Positions 17,659 to 26,686 of a DNA stretch of 64,000 nucleotides are shown here, piece by piece. This stretch comes from JBMNIZ01 sp050951405 (GTDB lineage: Bacteria; Bacillota; DULZ01): the NCBI GenBank assembly GCA_050951405.1, contig JBMNIZ010000016.1, positions 62,001 through 126,000 on the forward strand, in the 5' to 3' direction. Position numbers and translations under genes: made by a program. The notes below the pieces were generated by a model. It did no database searches, was not told the DNA's origin, and was given only the letters and a program-made list of their open reading frames with translations. Position 1 is the first letter of the stretch, and every line of letters starts with the position of its first letter.

Positions 17659-19394
17659 TTACCAGTTCCGGTGATCCAAGTGGGCATACTTGGGCAGCAA
17701 GCGGGTGGGCAAAGCCAGGGCGTCTTTCCGGAAGGGAGGCGCCAGCATGCTCCCGTCTACCATGAATTCCAGCACCACCGGCACTTCCGAACGTGAAGGC
17801 TTCGTCCAAGTGCGTCCTTGATGTTCTCCGGCTTGTCGAATCTGAATGCCTTTGGCGCCCATGACTTCCGCAACCTTGGCCCAGCTGGGGGCTTTGATGT
17901 CCGCTCCCACAAAACGGTTGTTGTAGAAGTCGACCTGGTTTTTCTTTTCCGCTCGCCCAGGCCCCGTTGTTGAAGACGCAGGCAATGACGGGCAGGTTCT
18001 GCTCGACGGCGGTCATGACTTCGTAGAAGCTCATCCCCCAGGCCCCGTCACCCACAATGGCCAGGACCGGGCTTTCGGGGCTGCCCAGTTTGGCGCCCAA
18101 GGCCGCCTGTATAGGCAAAGCCCGTGTTCCCGAAGGTCAGGCAGGCAATGTGTTTTTTGGGCTGGGTGAATCTCAGGTAGCTATTGGCTGTGGAAGAAAC
18201 GTTACCGATATCGGTGGTAACGATGGTGTCCTTGGGCATGAAGTTGGCTATTTCGTAGAGTGCTCTTCTGGGGTTAATAGGGTTACCATCTTTTAGAGCC
18301 AGTTCTTTGATTTCTTGGTCCCAGGCTTGTTGTTTTTCTTTGATTTTAGCCATTTTTTCCTGGTCTACTGGTCTTTGTTCTTTGGCTTTTAGGATGTTTA
18401 AGATTTCTTGAGAGGCTATTTTGGCGTCTCCTACGATGCCCACTTCTACCGGGTGTCTTCTGCCGATCTGGGTAGGGTTGATGTCGATCTGGATGATTTT
18501 TTGGTTACCGGTAAAGTAGGTGATGTCGTATTGGGGCAGGGTACCAAAGACTGAGAGTCTGGTACCGATAGCAAAGATCACGTCTGCTTCTTTGATGGAG
18601 TTCATGGCTCCTTTGGAGCCCATGTAGCCGATGGGTCCCACCCAGTAGGGGCTATCGCTGGGGAAGGCATCGTTATGCAGGTAGGATACGGCTACCGGGG
18701 CAGTCAAATACTCCGCCAGTTGGGCAATCACGTGGATGGCACCTGCGTCTACTGCTCCTCTTCCGGAGAGGATGGCCGGGTTTTTGGCTTCGGACAGTAT
18801 TTTTGCTGCTCTTTCAAGGATTTCTTTATCCGGTGTTTGTTTGGTGGTGGCCCGGTATTTTTCCGGTGGCAGGATCTCGTCTTCCAGTTCGCCGTAGAAG
18901 TAGTCCCTGGGGATGTCCAGATAGACGGGCCCTCTTTGGGCGTAGGCGATCCGGAAGGCGGTCCTGACACAGTCTGCCGCCCGGCTGGGGTGCGGTACTC
19001 TGAAGGCTGCTTTGGTGACTGGTTTGAAGATGGACACCTGGTCCGCTTCCTGGAAGCCGTCCCAGCCCACGGTGGCGCTGCCGGCCGAGGGGCCTAAAAT
19101 GACCATGGGGGTGTGGGCATGGTAGGCGGTGGCCACGCTGGTGACCAGGTTGGTGATGCCGGGGCCGTTTTGGCCGGTGCAGACGCCGATTTTGCCGCTC
19201 ACCCGGCCGTAGGCGTCCATCATGTGGCCGGCGGTGTGTTCATCGCGCACCGGGATGAATTTGATGCCGGCGGCGGGAAACAGGTCCAGCATGTCCATGA
19301 AGGCTGAGCCCACGATCCCGGCGCAGTATTCCACTCCTTCTGCTACCAGTTGTTCCACGATGGCTTCGCTGGGGGTCATTTTTACTTTTGCCAT
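17659..19394 (-). CDS. xsc: Sulfoacetaldehyde acetyltransferase Xsc (frameshifted)
   Basis: Starts at the ATG at 19394, 5-6 bases after AGGAGG, and ends at HLDHRNW (17659), about 578 codons, the usual Xsc length. It is a TPP-dependent enzyme: sulfoacetaldehyde + phosphate gives acetyl phosphate + sulfite. The N-terminal domain has GSAFMDMLDLFPAAGI and the glutamate region RDEHTAGHMMDAYGR. The C-terminal TPP/Mg site is GDGAWGMSFYEVM ... ACVFNNGAW. The post-site stretch KNQVDFYNNRFVGADIKAPS is characteristic of Xsc, unlike acetolactate synthase. Frame changes occur near 18130 and 17970. It lies 81 bp downstream of tpa on the same strand. Confidence 0.88.
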
Positions 19395-19475
19395 TTGTCG
19401 GCCTCCTATTAAGTTTTTATTGTCTATGGTCTATGCCAAAGATACCTTGGCTCCAGGGGCAGCTGCTATCGAAAG

Positions 19476-20859
19476 CTACTGATTCTTTTCCAGTGCCGCC
19501 CGCACTGCGCTGGCAATCTGATCGATTTCTTCTTTCGTAACAACCAGGGCAGGGGCAAAACCCACCACATTATTTAAGCCCGGTATACTTCGGTTGGTTT
19601 TGCCGATCACCACCCCTTCTTCTTTCGTTCGCTGCCACAATCTTATTCACGTACTCTTCGCTGGCGGGAGCTTTGGTCTTTTTGTCTGCTACCAGCTCTA
19701 TGCCGGCAAACAATCCTCTACCCCTTACTTCTCCCACGGTGGGGAAGCTTTCCAGTTCCTTGAGGCTTTGCAACATATATGCGCCCATTTCTTTACTTCT
19801 GTCGCAGAGTTTTTCTTCTTCAATAATCCGGATATTTTCCAAAGCTGCCGCCGCTCCACCTGCACATCCCCCGTAGGTGCTGATGTCGCGGAAGTAGGCC
19901 AGTTTGTCTTTCGGTTCGTTCAAAAACTGTTTGAAGATTTCTTCTTTGGCCATGGTAGCTGAAATGGGTACGTAGGAACTGGCCAACCCTTTGGCCATGG
20001 TGATCATATCCGGATCCACGTCATAATGCAGGTGTCCAAACCATTTTCCTGTCCGACCAAATCCGTTGACCACTTCATCCAGAATCAGCAGCACTTCATA
20101 TTTCCTGCAGATTTCTTGGATGACAGGCAGATATTCATCCACTGGGACGATCATGCCGCCCCCTGCGGTCATGGGTTCCAGGATTACTGCTGCAACTGTG
20201 TCCGGATCTTCTTTTTTAATGATATCTTCTAAAGCATGGGCACATTCCAGGTCGCAGCCGGGATAAGACTTACCAAAGTGGCACCGGTAGCAAAGACAGT
20301 GGGGCATCTCCACAAAGCCGGGTGCCAGCGGCTCATAGTGAGCTTTCCTTTCCTGTTGGCCTGAAGCGCTCAAGGTGGCCAGGGTTGTGCCGTGGTAATC
20401 CCGATGTCGATAGATTATCTTATACTTGGTGTTTTTGTCTCCATACTTCAGTTTAAAATACTGCCTGCTCATTTTAAAGGCTTTTTCATTGGCTTCAGAA
20501 CCGCTGTTGGAAAAATACACCCTTTGCAGCCTAGGAAGCAATTCAGTCAGTTTATCTGCCAGCTTGATGGTGGGGATATTAGCTAAAGAAAGTGCATAAT
20601 AGGGCATATTCTTCAACTGTTCATAAACAACTTTTGCTATACTTTCCCTGCCATAACCCACATTGACGCACCATACTCCTCCGGCTACCGCATCCAAATA
20701 CTCTTTTCCCGTACTGTCTTTCAGGATACAGCCATTCCCTTCAATCATGATGGGAGGCGCCTGCTTCTGAAAAACGCTGTGTTGGGTTAAATGATGCCAC
20801 AGGTGCTCTAGGTCTTTCTGCTGGAGCTGCTTCAAGTCATTGGTTGCCTTATTCTCCAT
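19476..20859 (-). CDS. tpa: Taurine:pyruvate aminotransferase Tpa (3'-end frameshift)
   Basis: Starts at the ATG after AAAGGAGG. A class III PLP aminotransferase: WHHLTQHSVFQKQAPPIMIE at the N-terminus, GGVWCVNVGYGRESIA, VYFSNSGSEANEKAFKM, LILDEVVNGFGRTGKWFG, and the PLP lysine in MITMAKGLASSYVP. The GGVWCVNVGYGRE stretch is what I associate with Tpa of Bilophila and Desulfonispora. The reaction is taurine + pyruvate to sulfoacetaldehyde + alanine. The frame shifts near 19615; the expected C-terminus (GKTNRSIPGLNNVVGFAPAL ... SAVRAALEKNQ) continues in the next frame to the stop at 19476. It forms an operon with xsc. Confidence 0.88.
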
Positions 20860-21013
20860 TCGGGTTAACCTCCTTTATTTTTTTCTTCCCAGCCATGCAG
20901 CCCCATCATGGCTTGCCGCGCCACCACAAAATACTGCATAGATGAGGAAGTTAAGTTTACTGTACCATGATTGGAAATAGTAGGCTTAATAAAAGGATTT
21001 AGTATTTTTTATG

Positions 21014-21076
21014 AAATCTTTGGAGCTTAAACCGTTCTTATATTATCTTTGGCATTATTATTAAAATCCTTGGAAC
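21014..21076 (-). promoter_or_regulatory. Three phased repeats upstream of tpa, candidate AraC-type operator
   Basis: Read on the plus strand: AAATCTTTGG at 21014, TTATCTTTGG at 21043 and AAATCCTTGG at 21064, spaced 29 and 21 bp. On the coding strand of tpa they read CCAARGATWW. Tandem sites 21 bp apart suit an AraC-family dimer such as the response regulator encoded next door. Confidence 0.45.
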
Positions 21077-21087
21077 TTTCCTCAAAG

Positions 21088-21128
21088 AAAAAAGCCGTGC
21101 CGCTTAAACCGAAGCACCACAGCTTTTC
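21088..21128 (-). terminator. Intrinsic terminator after the response-regulator gene
   Basis: On the minus strand AGCTGTGGTGCTT pairs with AAGCGGCACGGCT (one mismatch, two G-U pairs), followed by TTTTTT. It separates the two-component operon from tpa-xsc. Confidence 0.75.
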
Positions 21129-21192
21129 ATTTCAGTTTGTACATTATCCGGTTATAACCATAGGAGCGGAAAACAGAGAAAGCGGTGGATTT

Positions 21193-21960
21193 TTATTTCC
21201 ATTGAGAAAATTGCCTGCGATACTCAGAGGGACAAATACCCAAATTTTTTTTAAAGACAGCAGTCAAATAACTATTGTTACTCAATCCTACCCGGCTGGC
21301 AATTTCATCTACGGAATCATTGGTTGACAACAGCAGTTCCTTTGCCTTGGCAATTCTTACCTCGGTTATGTACTCGGTAATGCCTTGGCCAGTCGTTTTT
21401 TTGAAAACAGTGCTGATGTAAGAAGGGTTATAATAGAGAAGCTCTGCAAAGGTATTGCAAGGTTAGTCTTTGATCGTAATTTTCTAGGATGAATTTCTTG
21501 ATTTTGCGCACAGTATCATTTTCCTGCTCTCCGGTCACCGCATCCTGGGGATGGCCGTGGAGCACCTCTTCTTCTCCATTTCTTTTCTCTTCAATAAAGT
21601 CAATCACGCGCTGTATAGATGCTACTAACTCTTGTGGACGGACAGGTTTTAGAAGATAGTCGGCAGCTCTTAGTTTCAGGCTGAATTGGAATAGGAAAAA
21701 CTGCTATAGGCCGTTATAAATATCACTTCCACCCTTTGGTCCATTTCTTTAATTGTTTTCACAGCATCCAGACCATTCATTCCCGGCATTTTAATATCGA
21801 TAAGAATAATCTCCGCCCTGGTCGTACTGAACAATTTTATCGCTTCATACCCATCAGCAGCCTCCCCCACGATTTTTACCGGCAATTGGCTGTCACAAAT
21901 CTGCTTGTACAAGACCTGTCTTTCCAGCTCTTCATCCTCTACGATCAGGAGCTTGTACAT
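21193..21960 (-). CDS. AraC-family two-component response regulator (frameshifted)
   Basis: The N-terminal receiver domain starts MYKLLIVEDEELERQ, with the phosphorylatable aspartate in EIILIDIKMPGMNG and the switch region VIFITAYSSFSYS. The frame is lost near 21680 and resumes as AADYLLKPVRPQELVASIQRV; another shift near 21445 precedes NTFAELLYYNPSYISTVFKK. The C-terminal AraC double helix-turn-helix (SVDEIASRVGLSNNSYFTAVFKK) ends at 21193. It is the output partner of the PocR-domain kinase 80 bp upstream and probably activates tpa-xsc and perhaps the TRAP genes. Confidence 0.85.
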
Positions 21961-22040
21961 GAAATACCTGCCGCCTCCTTTCAACAATCAAGTAATATTG
22001 TCAGGCCGTTACTCCCCGAAAACAACCGGCCGTGATGATC

Positions 22041-23303
22041 TTAATAATGTGAAAGTTGCAGCAAGCTTCCGGACGTTTTTTCGCCGGGCAACAATACTTT
22101 GACCTGGGTCTTGCCCTTTTCCTGAACAATCCTCAACCCGAAATCAGCCCCGAAACATAATTGCAACCGGCTGTGAACATTGATCAAGCCCAGGCTATCT
22201 TTTTTGACAATCGCGTCCAGACAGTTGGGAAAGTTCTTGACGATTTCCGCTGGCATGCCCAATCCGTTATCCTCCACCACCAGCTCAATTCCGTCGTCTA
22301 AGGTCCGGCCGCTGATCAAAACGTAGCCATTGCCCTGTTTGGGTTCAAGACCGTGCATAATGGCATTTTCCACCAAGGGCTGTAAGGTAAAATAAGGCAA
22401 TTCCACTTCCATCAGCCGGTTATCCATCTCAATTCTATAATTCAACCTTTCACCAAACCTTATTTTCATTAACTGCAAATAATTCTCCACATTGCGCAGT
22501 TCTTCTTTCAGCGTAACTAGTTCACCGGACCTGGTTAAATTGTATCTGAGGATTTCTGAGAGGGAGTAAACCACTTCCAAGGCTTCAGTCTTTTTATCTA
22601 AGAAAATCAATCCGGACAGAGTATTTAAGGTATTGAAGAGAAAATGCGGTTGGATTTGCGATTGAAGATTTTTCAATTCCGCCAAGCGCAAGCTGTTTTC
22701 CAGTTCTGTCTTAGTTTTCGATTCTAAAATATGTACTATCTTTTGTTTCAGTCGCCCTTCCTGTTCTTTTGCCCGAAAAATCAATTCGGTGATATAATTG
22801 ACCACAAATTGAATCAAGTTGGAGATGGCGGCACACTTTTCATGGCTGATCACTTTAATCTGCAAAAAGGAATCCACCAACATCTCCCGAGTAAAGCCCA
22901 AATCACTGGTAGCTTTTAACATTTTTCCCAATGTTTTTTCATTGGGTACTTCCAGGTGGATCTGGCAACAAGTAATTGAACCCAAAAATAAATCTTGCAC
23001 AATAATCGGCAAGGCCATGACCAAAGCACCCGCATGACAAGGAGCCATGGCCACCTGCCCTTTGTTGGCCGAGTGAAACCCAACGCTGGCTTTAGATTCG
23101 ATGCAGCGCCTCAATCCTTTTTCCGTGGAACAGATATATTTACAGAAACCGGTATAGTAATTATGCTCCACTAATGGAAATCCTAAATTGTCATTCACAT
23201 CTATGGTAATATCCATCACATTATTGATACTTTTAATGAATTGGAGCATTTTATCATTTTCTATGAGAAGCAAAAGTTCCGGTTTTTCTGTTGGCAAGAG
23301 CAT
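22041..23303 (-). CDS. PocR-domain LytS-type sensor histidine kinase
   Basis: About 420 residues, no clear membrane helix. Residues about 15-165 form a PocR-type ligand-sensing domain (FCKYICSTEKGLRRCIESK, then APCHAGALVMALPI and GSITCCQIHLE, with conserved cysteines). A helical linker follows, then a His_kinase/LytS-type domain with the phospho-histidine in QSQIQPHFLFNTLNTL, the N-box PLVENAIMHGLE and the G-box VEDNGLGMP. PocR domains bind small metabolites in the cytoplasm. Here the likely ligand is taurine or a product of it, judged only from the neighbours. It starts at the ATG at 23303, or the GTG just before it. Confidence 0.87.
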   Translation of the reverse strand: MLLPTEKPELLLLIENDKMLQFIKSINNVMDITIDVNDNLGFPLVEHNYYTGFCKYICSTEKGLRRCIESKASVGFHSANKGQVAMAPCHAGALVMALPIIVQDLFLGSITCCQIHLEVPNEKTLGKMLKATSDLGFTREMLVDSFLQIKVISHEKCAAISNLIQFVVNYITELIFRAKEQEGRLKQKIVHILESKTKTELENSLRLAELKNLQSQIQPHFLFNTLNTLSGLIFLDKKTEALEVVYSLSEILRYNLTRSGELVTLKEELRNVENYLQLMKIRFGERLNYRIEMDNRLMEVELPYFTLQPLVENAIMHGLEPKQGNGYVLISGRTLDDGIELVVEDNGLGMPAEIVKNFPNCLDAIVKKDSLGLINVHSRLQLCFGADFGLRIVQEKGKTQVKVLLPGEKTSGSLLQLSHY

Positions 23304-23542
23304 CACCCCAAAAGATATTATCGCCCTTTATGCCGGAGCTGAAAAAAGCCGGTAAAAATAGCAAAAGCAACTTATAAGTAAATAAAATCACAAAATCTAA
23401 GCTGCGTCTTTTGCTCAAAATTTTACAGGTCCCATCCAAATTCCTTTAAAAAAATTTGTTATTCTATTGATTACTGATCTAATCTTTTATAAATATCATA
23501 TAGCATTTTACTATTTATTTCAATAGCAGCAGTTTTTGCTTT

Positions 23543-24607
23543 CTATTTGAGCCCATTCCTCTTATAGCTATGTCCCATCCGCGAGGCAAAGTAGAACAGT
23601 AGAATCCTGGCAATGGCTGCCGCTGGCACCGCCAACAGCATGCCCAGAACACCATAAAGCTTGCCGCCCAACAGAAGGACAAAAATTACCGTTAAAGGAT
23701 GCAGCCCAACGCTGGAGCCCAAAACTTTTGGTGAGATAATATTGCTCTCCAATTGTTGAACAACCACCATCACCACGAGGACGGAAAGGGCCATCTTTTT
23801 GGAATGCAAAATGGCCAGGGCTAGAGCGGGGATGGCCCCAATAATAGGCCCAAAGTACGGGATAATATCGGCCAGTCCGGCAATCATACCCAAGAGAAAG
23901 GGAAAATCCAGCCCAATGAGAAAAAAACCTGTAGACGTCAGCAGACCCACGAGCAATGCAACTAGAAGGTGACCTCGGACAAACTTCATCAAAACTTGAT
24001 CAATTTCCTGCCAAAGGTAGAGAAATTCCCAGCGCCAACGGACTGGGATCATCTCCAGAAAACGCCTGCTGATTTCTTTCTGATCGAGGAGGATATAAAA
24101 GGCCAGAACAGGAGAGATGATTATGCTGAATGTATGGGAAAAAATGCCTAGAAGGCCGCTGATGATTTGTCCCATTGTACCGGTCAAGGCCTGCTCCACA
24201 TTAAAGATAACGTTATCAATTTCCAGACGAAGGCTTTCCGGAATAATAATCCTTTGGTAATCAGCGTAAAAGTCCTGCAAAATTGCATGTACCTGTCTGG
24301 TGTAAGTGGGAATGGAATACATCAATACGTCCAGCTGACGCCAGAAAATAGGAATGAAATAAGTACCCATCAAGGCAAAACCTATGATCAGCAGTAAATA
24401 GGTCAGCAGAATACTGCTGCTGCGGGAAAGTTTTTTTTCTTGCCAAAATTCTACAGCAGGATTTAGTACATAGGCCAAGAAGAAGGCCAGAAAGAAGGGA
24501 ATGAGGATACTCCTGATCCAATAGAGAAAAACGCCTGCGATAAATAGGCCAGCGGCTATCAGAAATAGACGTAGGATTTTGGGGGATATTACCAGTTTAT
24601 TCACCAC
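23543..24607 (-). CDS. AI-2E family transporter (YrrI/YtvI-like membrane protein)
   Basis: 354 residues with about seven or eight membrane helices. Family stretches are IPFFLAFFLAYVLNPAVEFW at the N-terminus, the GMIAGLADIIPYFGPIIGAIPAL signature near residue 245 and NIISPKVLGSSVGLHPL near 295. Members export small solutes or act in Na+/Li+:H+ antiport, and the substrate cannot be predicted. Start is a GTG at 24607. It is in the position where Bacilli carry yrrI, near mnmA, so it belongs to the housekeeping block and not to the taurine island. Confidence 0.88.
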   Translation of the reverse strand: MVNKLVISPKILRLFLIAAGLFIAGVFLYWIRSILIPFFLAFFLAYVLNPAVEFWQEKKLSRSSSILLTYLLLIIGFALMGTYFIPIFWRQLDVLMYSIPTYTRQVHAILQDFYADYQRIIIPESLRLEIDNVIFNVEQALTGTMGQIISGLLGIFSHTFSIIISPVLAFYILLDQKEISRRFLEMIPVRWRWEFLYLWQEIDQVLMKFVRGHLLVALLVGLLTSTGFFLIGLDFPFLLGMIAGLADIIPYFGPIIGAIPALALAILHSKKMALSVLVVMVVVQQLESNIISPKVLGSSVGLHPLTVIFVLLLGGKLYGVLGMLLAVPAAAIARILLFYFASRMGHSYKRNGLK

Positions 24608-24664
24608 TTTCCTGCCGGTTTCCGGTAGACCCTGGGAAGAAAAAGTGAGGGGGCAACCCTCACT

Positions 24665-24865
24665 TTACTTTTTCCAGATTTCTTTCACTCCGTCCTTAAC
24701 TCCTTCCATGGCTCTTTGCGCTTTGACTGAAATGCGTCTGGTCCGGTTTTGTATATCTGTCATGGCTTCATCCTGGATCTTTTTGCCGGGAGCTGCCAGG
24801 AGATTGCTGAGGAAGCCCCCCAGCAATCCTCCGGTGATGACTCCTCGCCAAAATTCTCTGGCCAT
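24665..24865 (-). CDS. YtxH-like small membrane-associated protein
   Basis: 66 residues after AGGAGG. A glycine-rich hydrophobic N-terminus (GVITGGLLGGFLSNLLAAPGKKI) with the AAPGKK motif of the YtxH/gas-vesicle-like family, then a charged amphipathic helix. The family is linked to general stress in Bacillus. It lies 58 bp upstream of the AI-2E gene on the same strand. Confidence 0.7.
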   Translation of the reverse strand: MAREFWRGVITGGLLGGFLSNLLAAPGKKIQDEAMTDIQNRTRRISVKAQRAMEGVKDGVKEIWKK

Positions 24866-24885
24866 TTCTTTATACCTCCTCTGCC

Positions 24886-25041
24886 TTAAACATCATTATC
24901 CAAAGAAACCAGCTGTCCATCTTCTGCCACTTGGTAAAAACGATTATAAGTATCAAACTCAACAAAACAATTCCAACAGTAATATTGATCAGAACCGATT
25001 TTTCCTACCTGACGTCCTCCGCAAGCCGGGCAAGGCAACAT
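24886..25041 (-). CDS. Small zinc-ribbon protein
   Basis: 51 residues. Start chosen at the ATG at 25041, ten bases after GGGAGG; a longer frame from 25086 lacks a good site. Two CxxC knuckles (CPACGG and CWNC, 17 residues apart) form a zinc ribbon. No partner or function can be named. It is 20 bp upstream of the YtxH-like gene and probably co-transcribed. Confidence 0.65.
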   Translation of the reverse strand: MLPCPACGGRQVGKIGSDQYYCWNCFVEFDTYNRFYQVAEDGQLVSLDNDV

Positions 25042-25114
25042 CCTATTCCATCCTCCCATATCCTTTGAAGACAAAGGGTTTTTCATCTAGCATTGCCAGA
25101 AAACCGAAGAAAAA

Positions 25115-25143
25115 TACAAAAAAGCTCCCGCCGGGAGCCCTTA
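25115..25143 (-). terminator. Intrinsic terminator downstream of mnmA
   Basis: GGGCTCCCGG / CGGGAGCT followed by TTTTTT on the minus strand. Confidence 0.88.
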
Positions 25144-25198
25144 TAATAAAAAATATTGACTTTAGGACCTGCCTAAAAAAGCAAAATCACCCGATTTT

Positions 25199-26273
25199 TT
25201 AGTTCAATAATTTCCGCTCAATAGTGCCTCCACCCACCACCAAATCATTTTGATAGAAGACAACAGCTTGCCCCGGAGTGACTGCCTTCTGCGGCTTGCT
25301 GAACTCCACTCGTACACCATCCGCAGTCGGTTTAATCAGAGCCGGCACTTCGGCAGCCCGATAGCGAATTTTCACGGTACCCAGAAAAGGGCCGGTCAAC
25401 TCATCAAAGGGCAAAAAATTATTATCGATGGAAATGAGGCCGTCAGCTTTTAGTTGGGAACTATCACCAACAATGACCGCATTTCGGCTGGGATCAATAT
25501 CAATAACATAGGCCGGATAACCTAGAGCTAATCCCAGGCCCCTTCTTTGTCCAATGGTATAATGGGCGATGCCTTGATGCTGCCCCAAAACGTTACCTTC
25601 CCGATCAAGGAAAGGACCAGGATTTCTGGCCAGCTCAGATCTTTCTTGAATGAAACGCCTGTAATCATTGTCGGGGATAAAGCATATTTCCTGGCTTTCC
25701 GCCTTGTCAGCTACCGGTAGTCCAAGGTGGCCGGCGATTTGACGGATCTGCGATTTCAAATAATCTCCCAACGGAAGCAGTGTCCGCTGCAGCTCCCCTT
25801 GCCGGAATCCATAAAGAAAATAAGATTGGTCCTTGTTCCGATCCTTACCTTTAAGTAAAAGGTACCTTTTTCTTTTTTCGTCGTATTTTATCCTGGCATA
25901 ATGGCCGGTAGCCACATAGTCTATTTCCAGTTCCCCGGCCTTTTGTAGCAAAGCCTGAAAGCGAAAAATCCGGTTGCATACAACACAGGGATTAGGGGTA
26001 CGTCCCCTTAAGTACTCCTTGACAAAATAGTCGATTACTTTTTGAGAAAAAAGATGCTTGAAATTTAACACATAATGAGGAATATCCAGCTTGCCGGCAA
26101 CCCGCCTGGCATCTTCTATGGCTGATAAGGAACAGCAACCCACTTCTCCTTTGGGCAGGGGAGTCATCATCCGGCCAGATTTGCATAGTAACGCCAGTAA
26201 CCTGGTACCCCTGTTTTTTCAGTAGATAGGCGGCTATAGAACTATCTACCCCTCCACTCATAGCCACCAGCAC
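25199..26273 (-). CDS. mnmA: tRNA-specific 2-thiouridylase MnmA (frameshifted)
   Basis: ATP-dependent 2-thiolation of the wobble uridine in tRNA Lys/Glu/Gln. The N-terminal PP-loop is AMSGGVDSSIAAYLL. The frame shifts after IWPDDDSP near 26150 and continues as GEVGCCSLSAIEDARRVA. Further on are the Cys pair region NPCVVCNR, the catalytic cysteine in EICFIPDNDYR and GQRRGLGLALGYPAYVI. The start is uncertain: a GTG at 26273 fits the frame, but an ATG at about 26292 with GAGGTGG upstream would need one more frame change. It follows iscS-iscU, its sulfur donors, as in other Firmicutes. Confidence 0.93.
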
Positions 26274-26311
26274 TTTGGATTGGTATCACCCATTTTACCA
26301 CCTCAGAGGAA

Positions 26312-26686
26312 TCAGCAGGCTTGTCTTTTAGAACAATAGTTTTCAATGGCTTTTTGCAAAGCATCCGCCGCCAAATTGGAACAGTGCATTTTTTGGGGAG
26401 GTAATCCATCCAGGGCTTCTGCCACTTTCTTGTTGGTGATTTCTCTGGCTTCCTGGAGGGTTTTGCCTTTAACCATTTCTGTAATCATGCTACTGGTAGC
26501 AATAGCAGCACCACAGCCAAAAGTCTTGAATTTAATATCGGTAATAATGTCTTTTTCCACTTTGATATAGATCCGCATAATATCACCACAAACGGCATTG
26601 CCCACTTCCCCTACTCCATCAGCCCCTTCCAGTTCTCCCACATTTCTGGGGCTAGTGAAGTGATCCATCACTTTCTCGCTATACAT
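26312..26686 (-). CDS. iscU: Iron-sulfur cluster scaffold IscU/NifU N-domain
   Basis: 124 residues from the ATG at 26686, which overlaps the end of iscS by 8 bp and has GGAGAGGAG upstream. Three ligand cysteines appear in GNAVCGD, FGCGAAIAT and KMHCSNLA. It receives sulfur from the desulfurase IscS and builds a transient cluster for transfer. Operon iscR-iscS-iscU-mnmA. Confidence 0.94.
   Translation of the reverse strand: MYSEKVMDHFTSPRNVGELEGADGVGEVGNAVCGDIMRIYIKVEKDIITDIKFKTFGCGAAIATSSMITEMVKGKTLQEAREITNKKVAEALDGLPPQKMHCSNLAADALQKAIENYCSKRQAC

Larger units (their letters stand above)
20860..21192 (-). other. Regulatory region of the tpa-xsc operon
   Basis: 333 bp without a gene. It contains the terminator of the response-regulator gene (21088-21128) and three repeats that may bind the AraC-type regulator (21014-21076). 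The promoter of tpa must lie between about 20880 and 21060; a TATAAG-type -10 at about 21037 is possible, but no strong -35 was seen. Confidence 0.5.

Noticed and set aside
18675..19097. Plus-strand open frame opposite xsc
   Set aside because: Glycine-rich shadow of a well-conserved gene on the other strand; no ribosome site or family.
23303..23330. Copy of the ISNCY terminal sequence near the kinase start
   Set aside because: TCACCCCAAAAGATA (15 bases) matches the IS end, but no further IS sequence or duplication is present, so it may be chance or overlap of AT-rich words.
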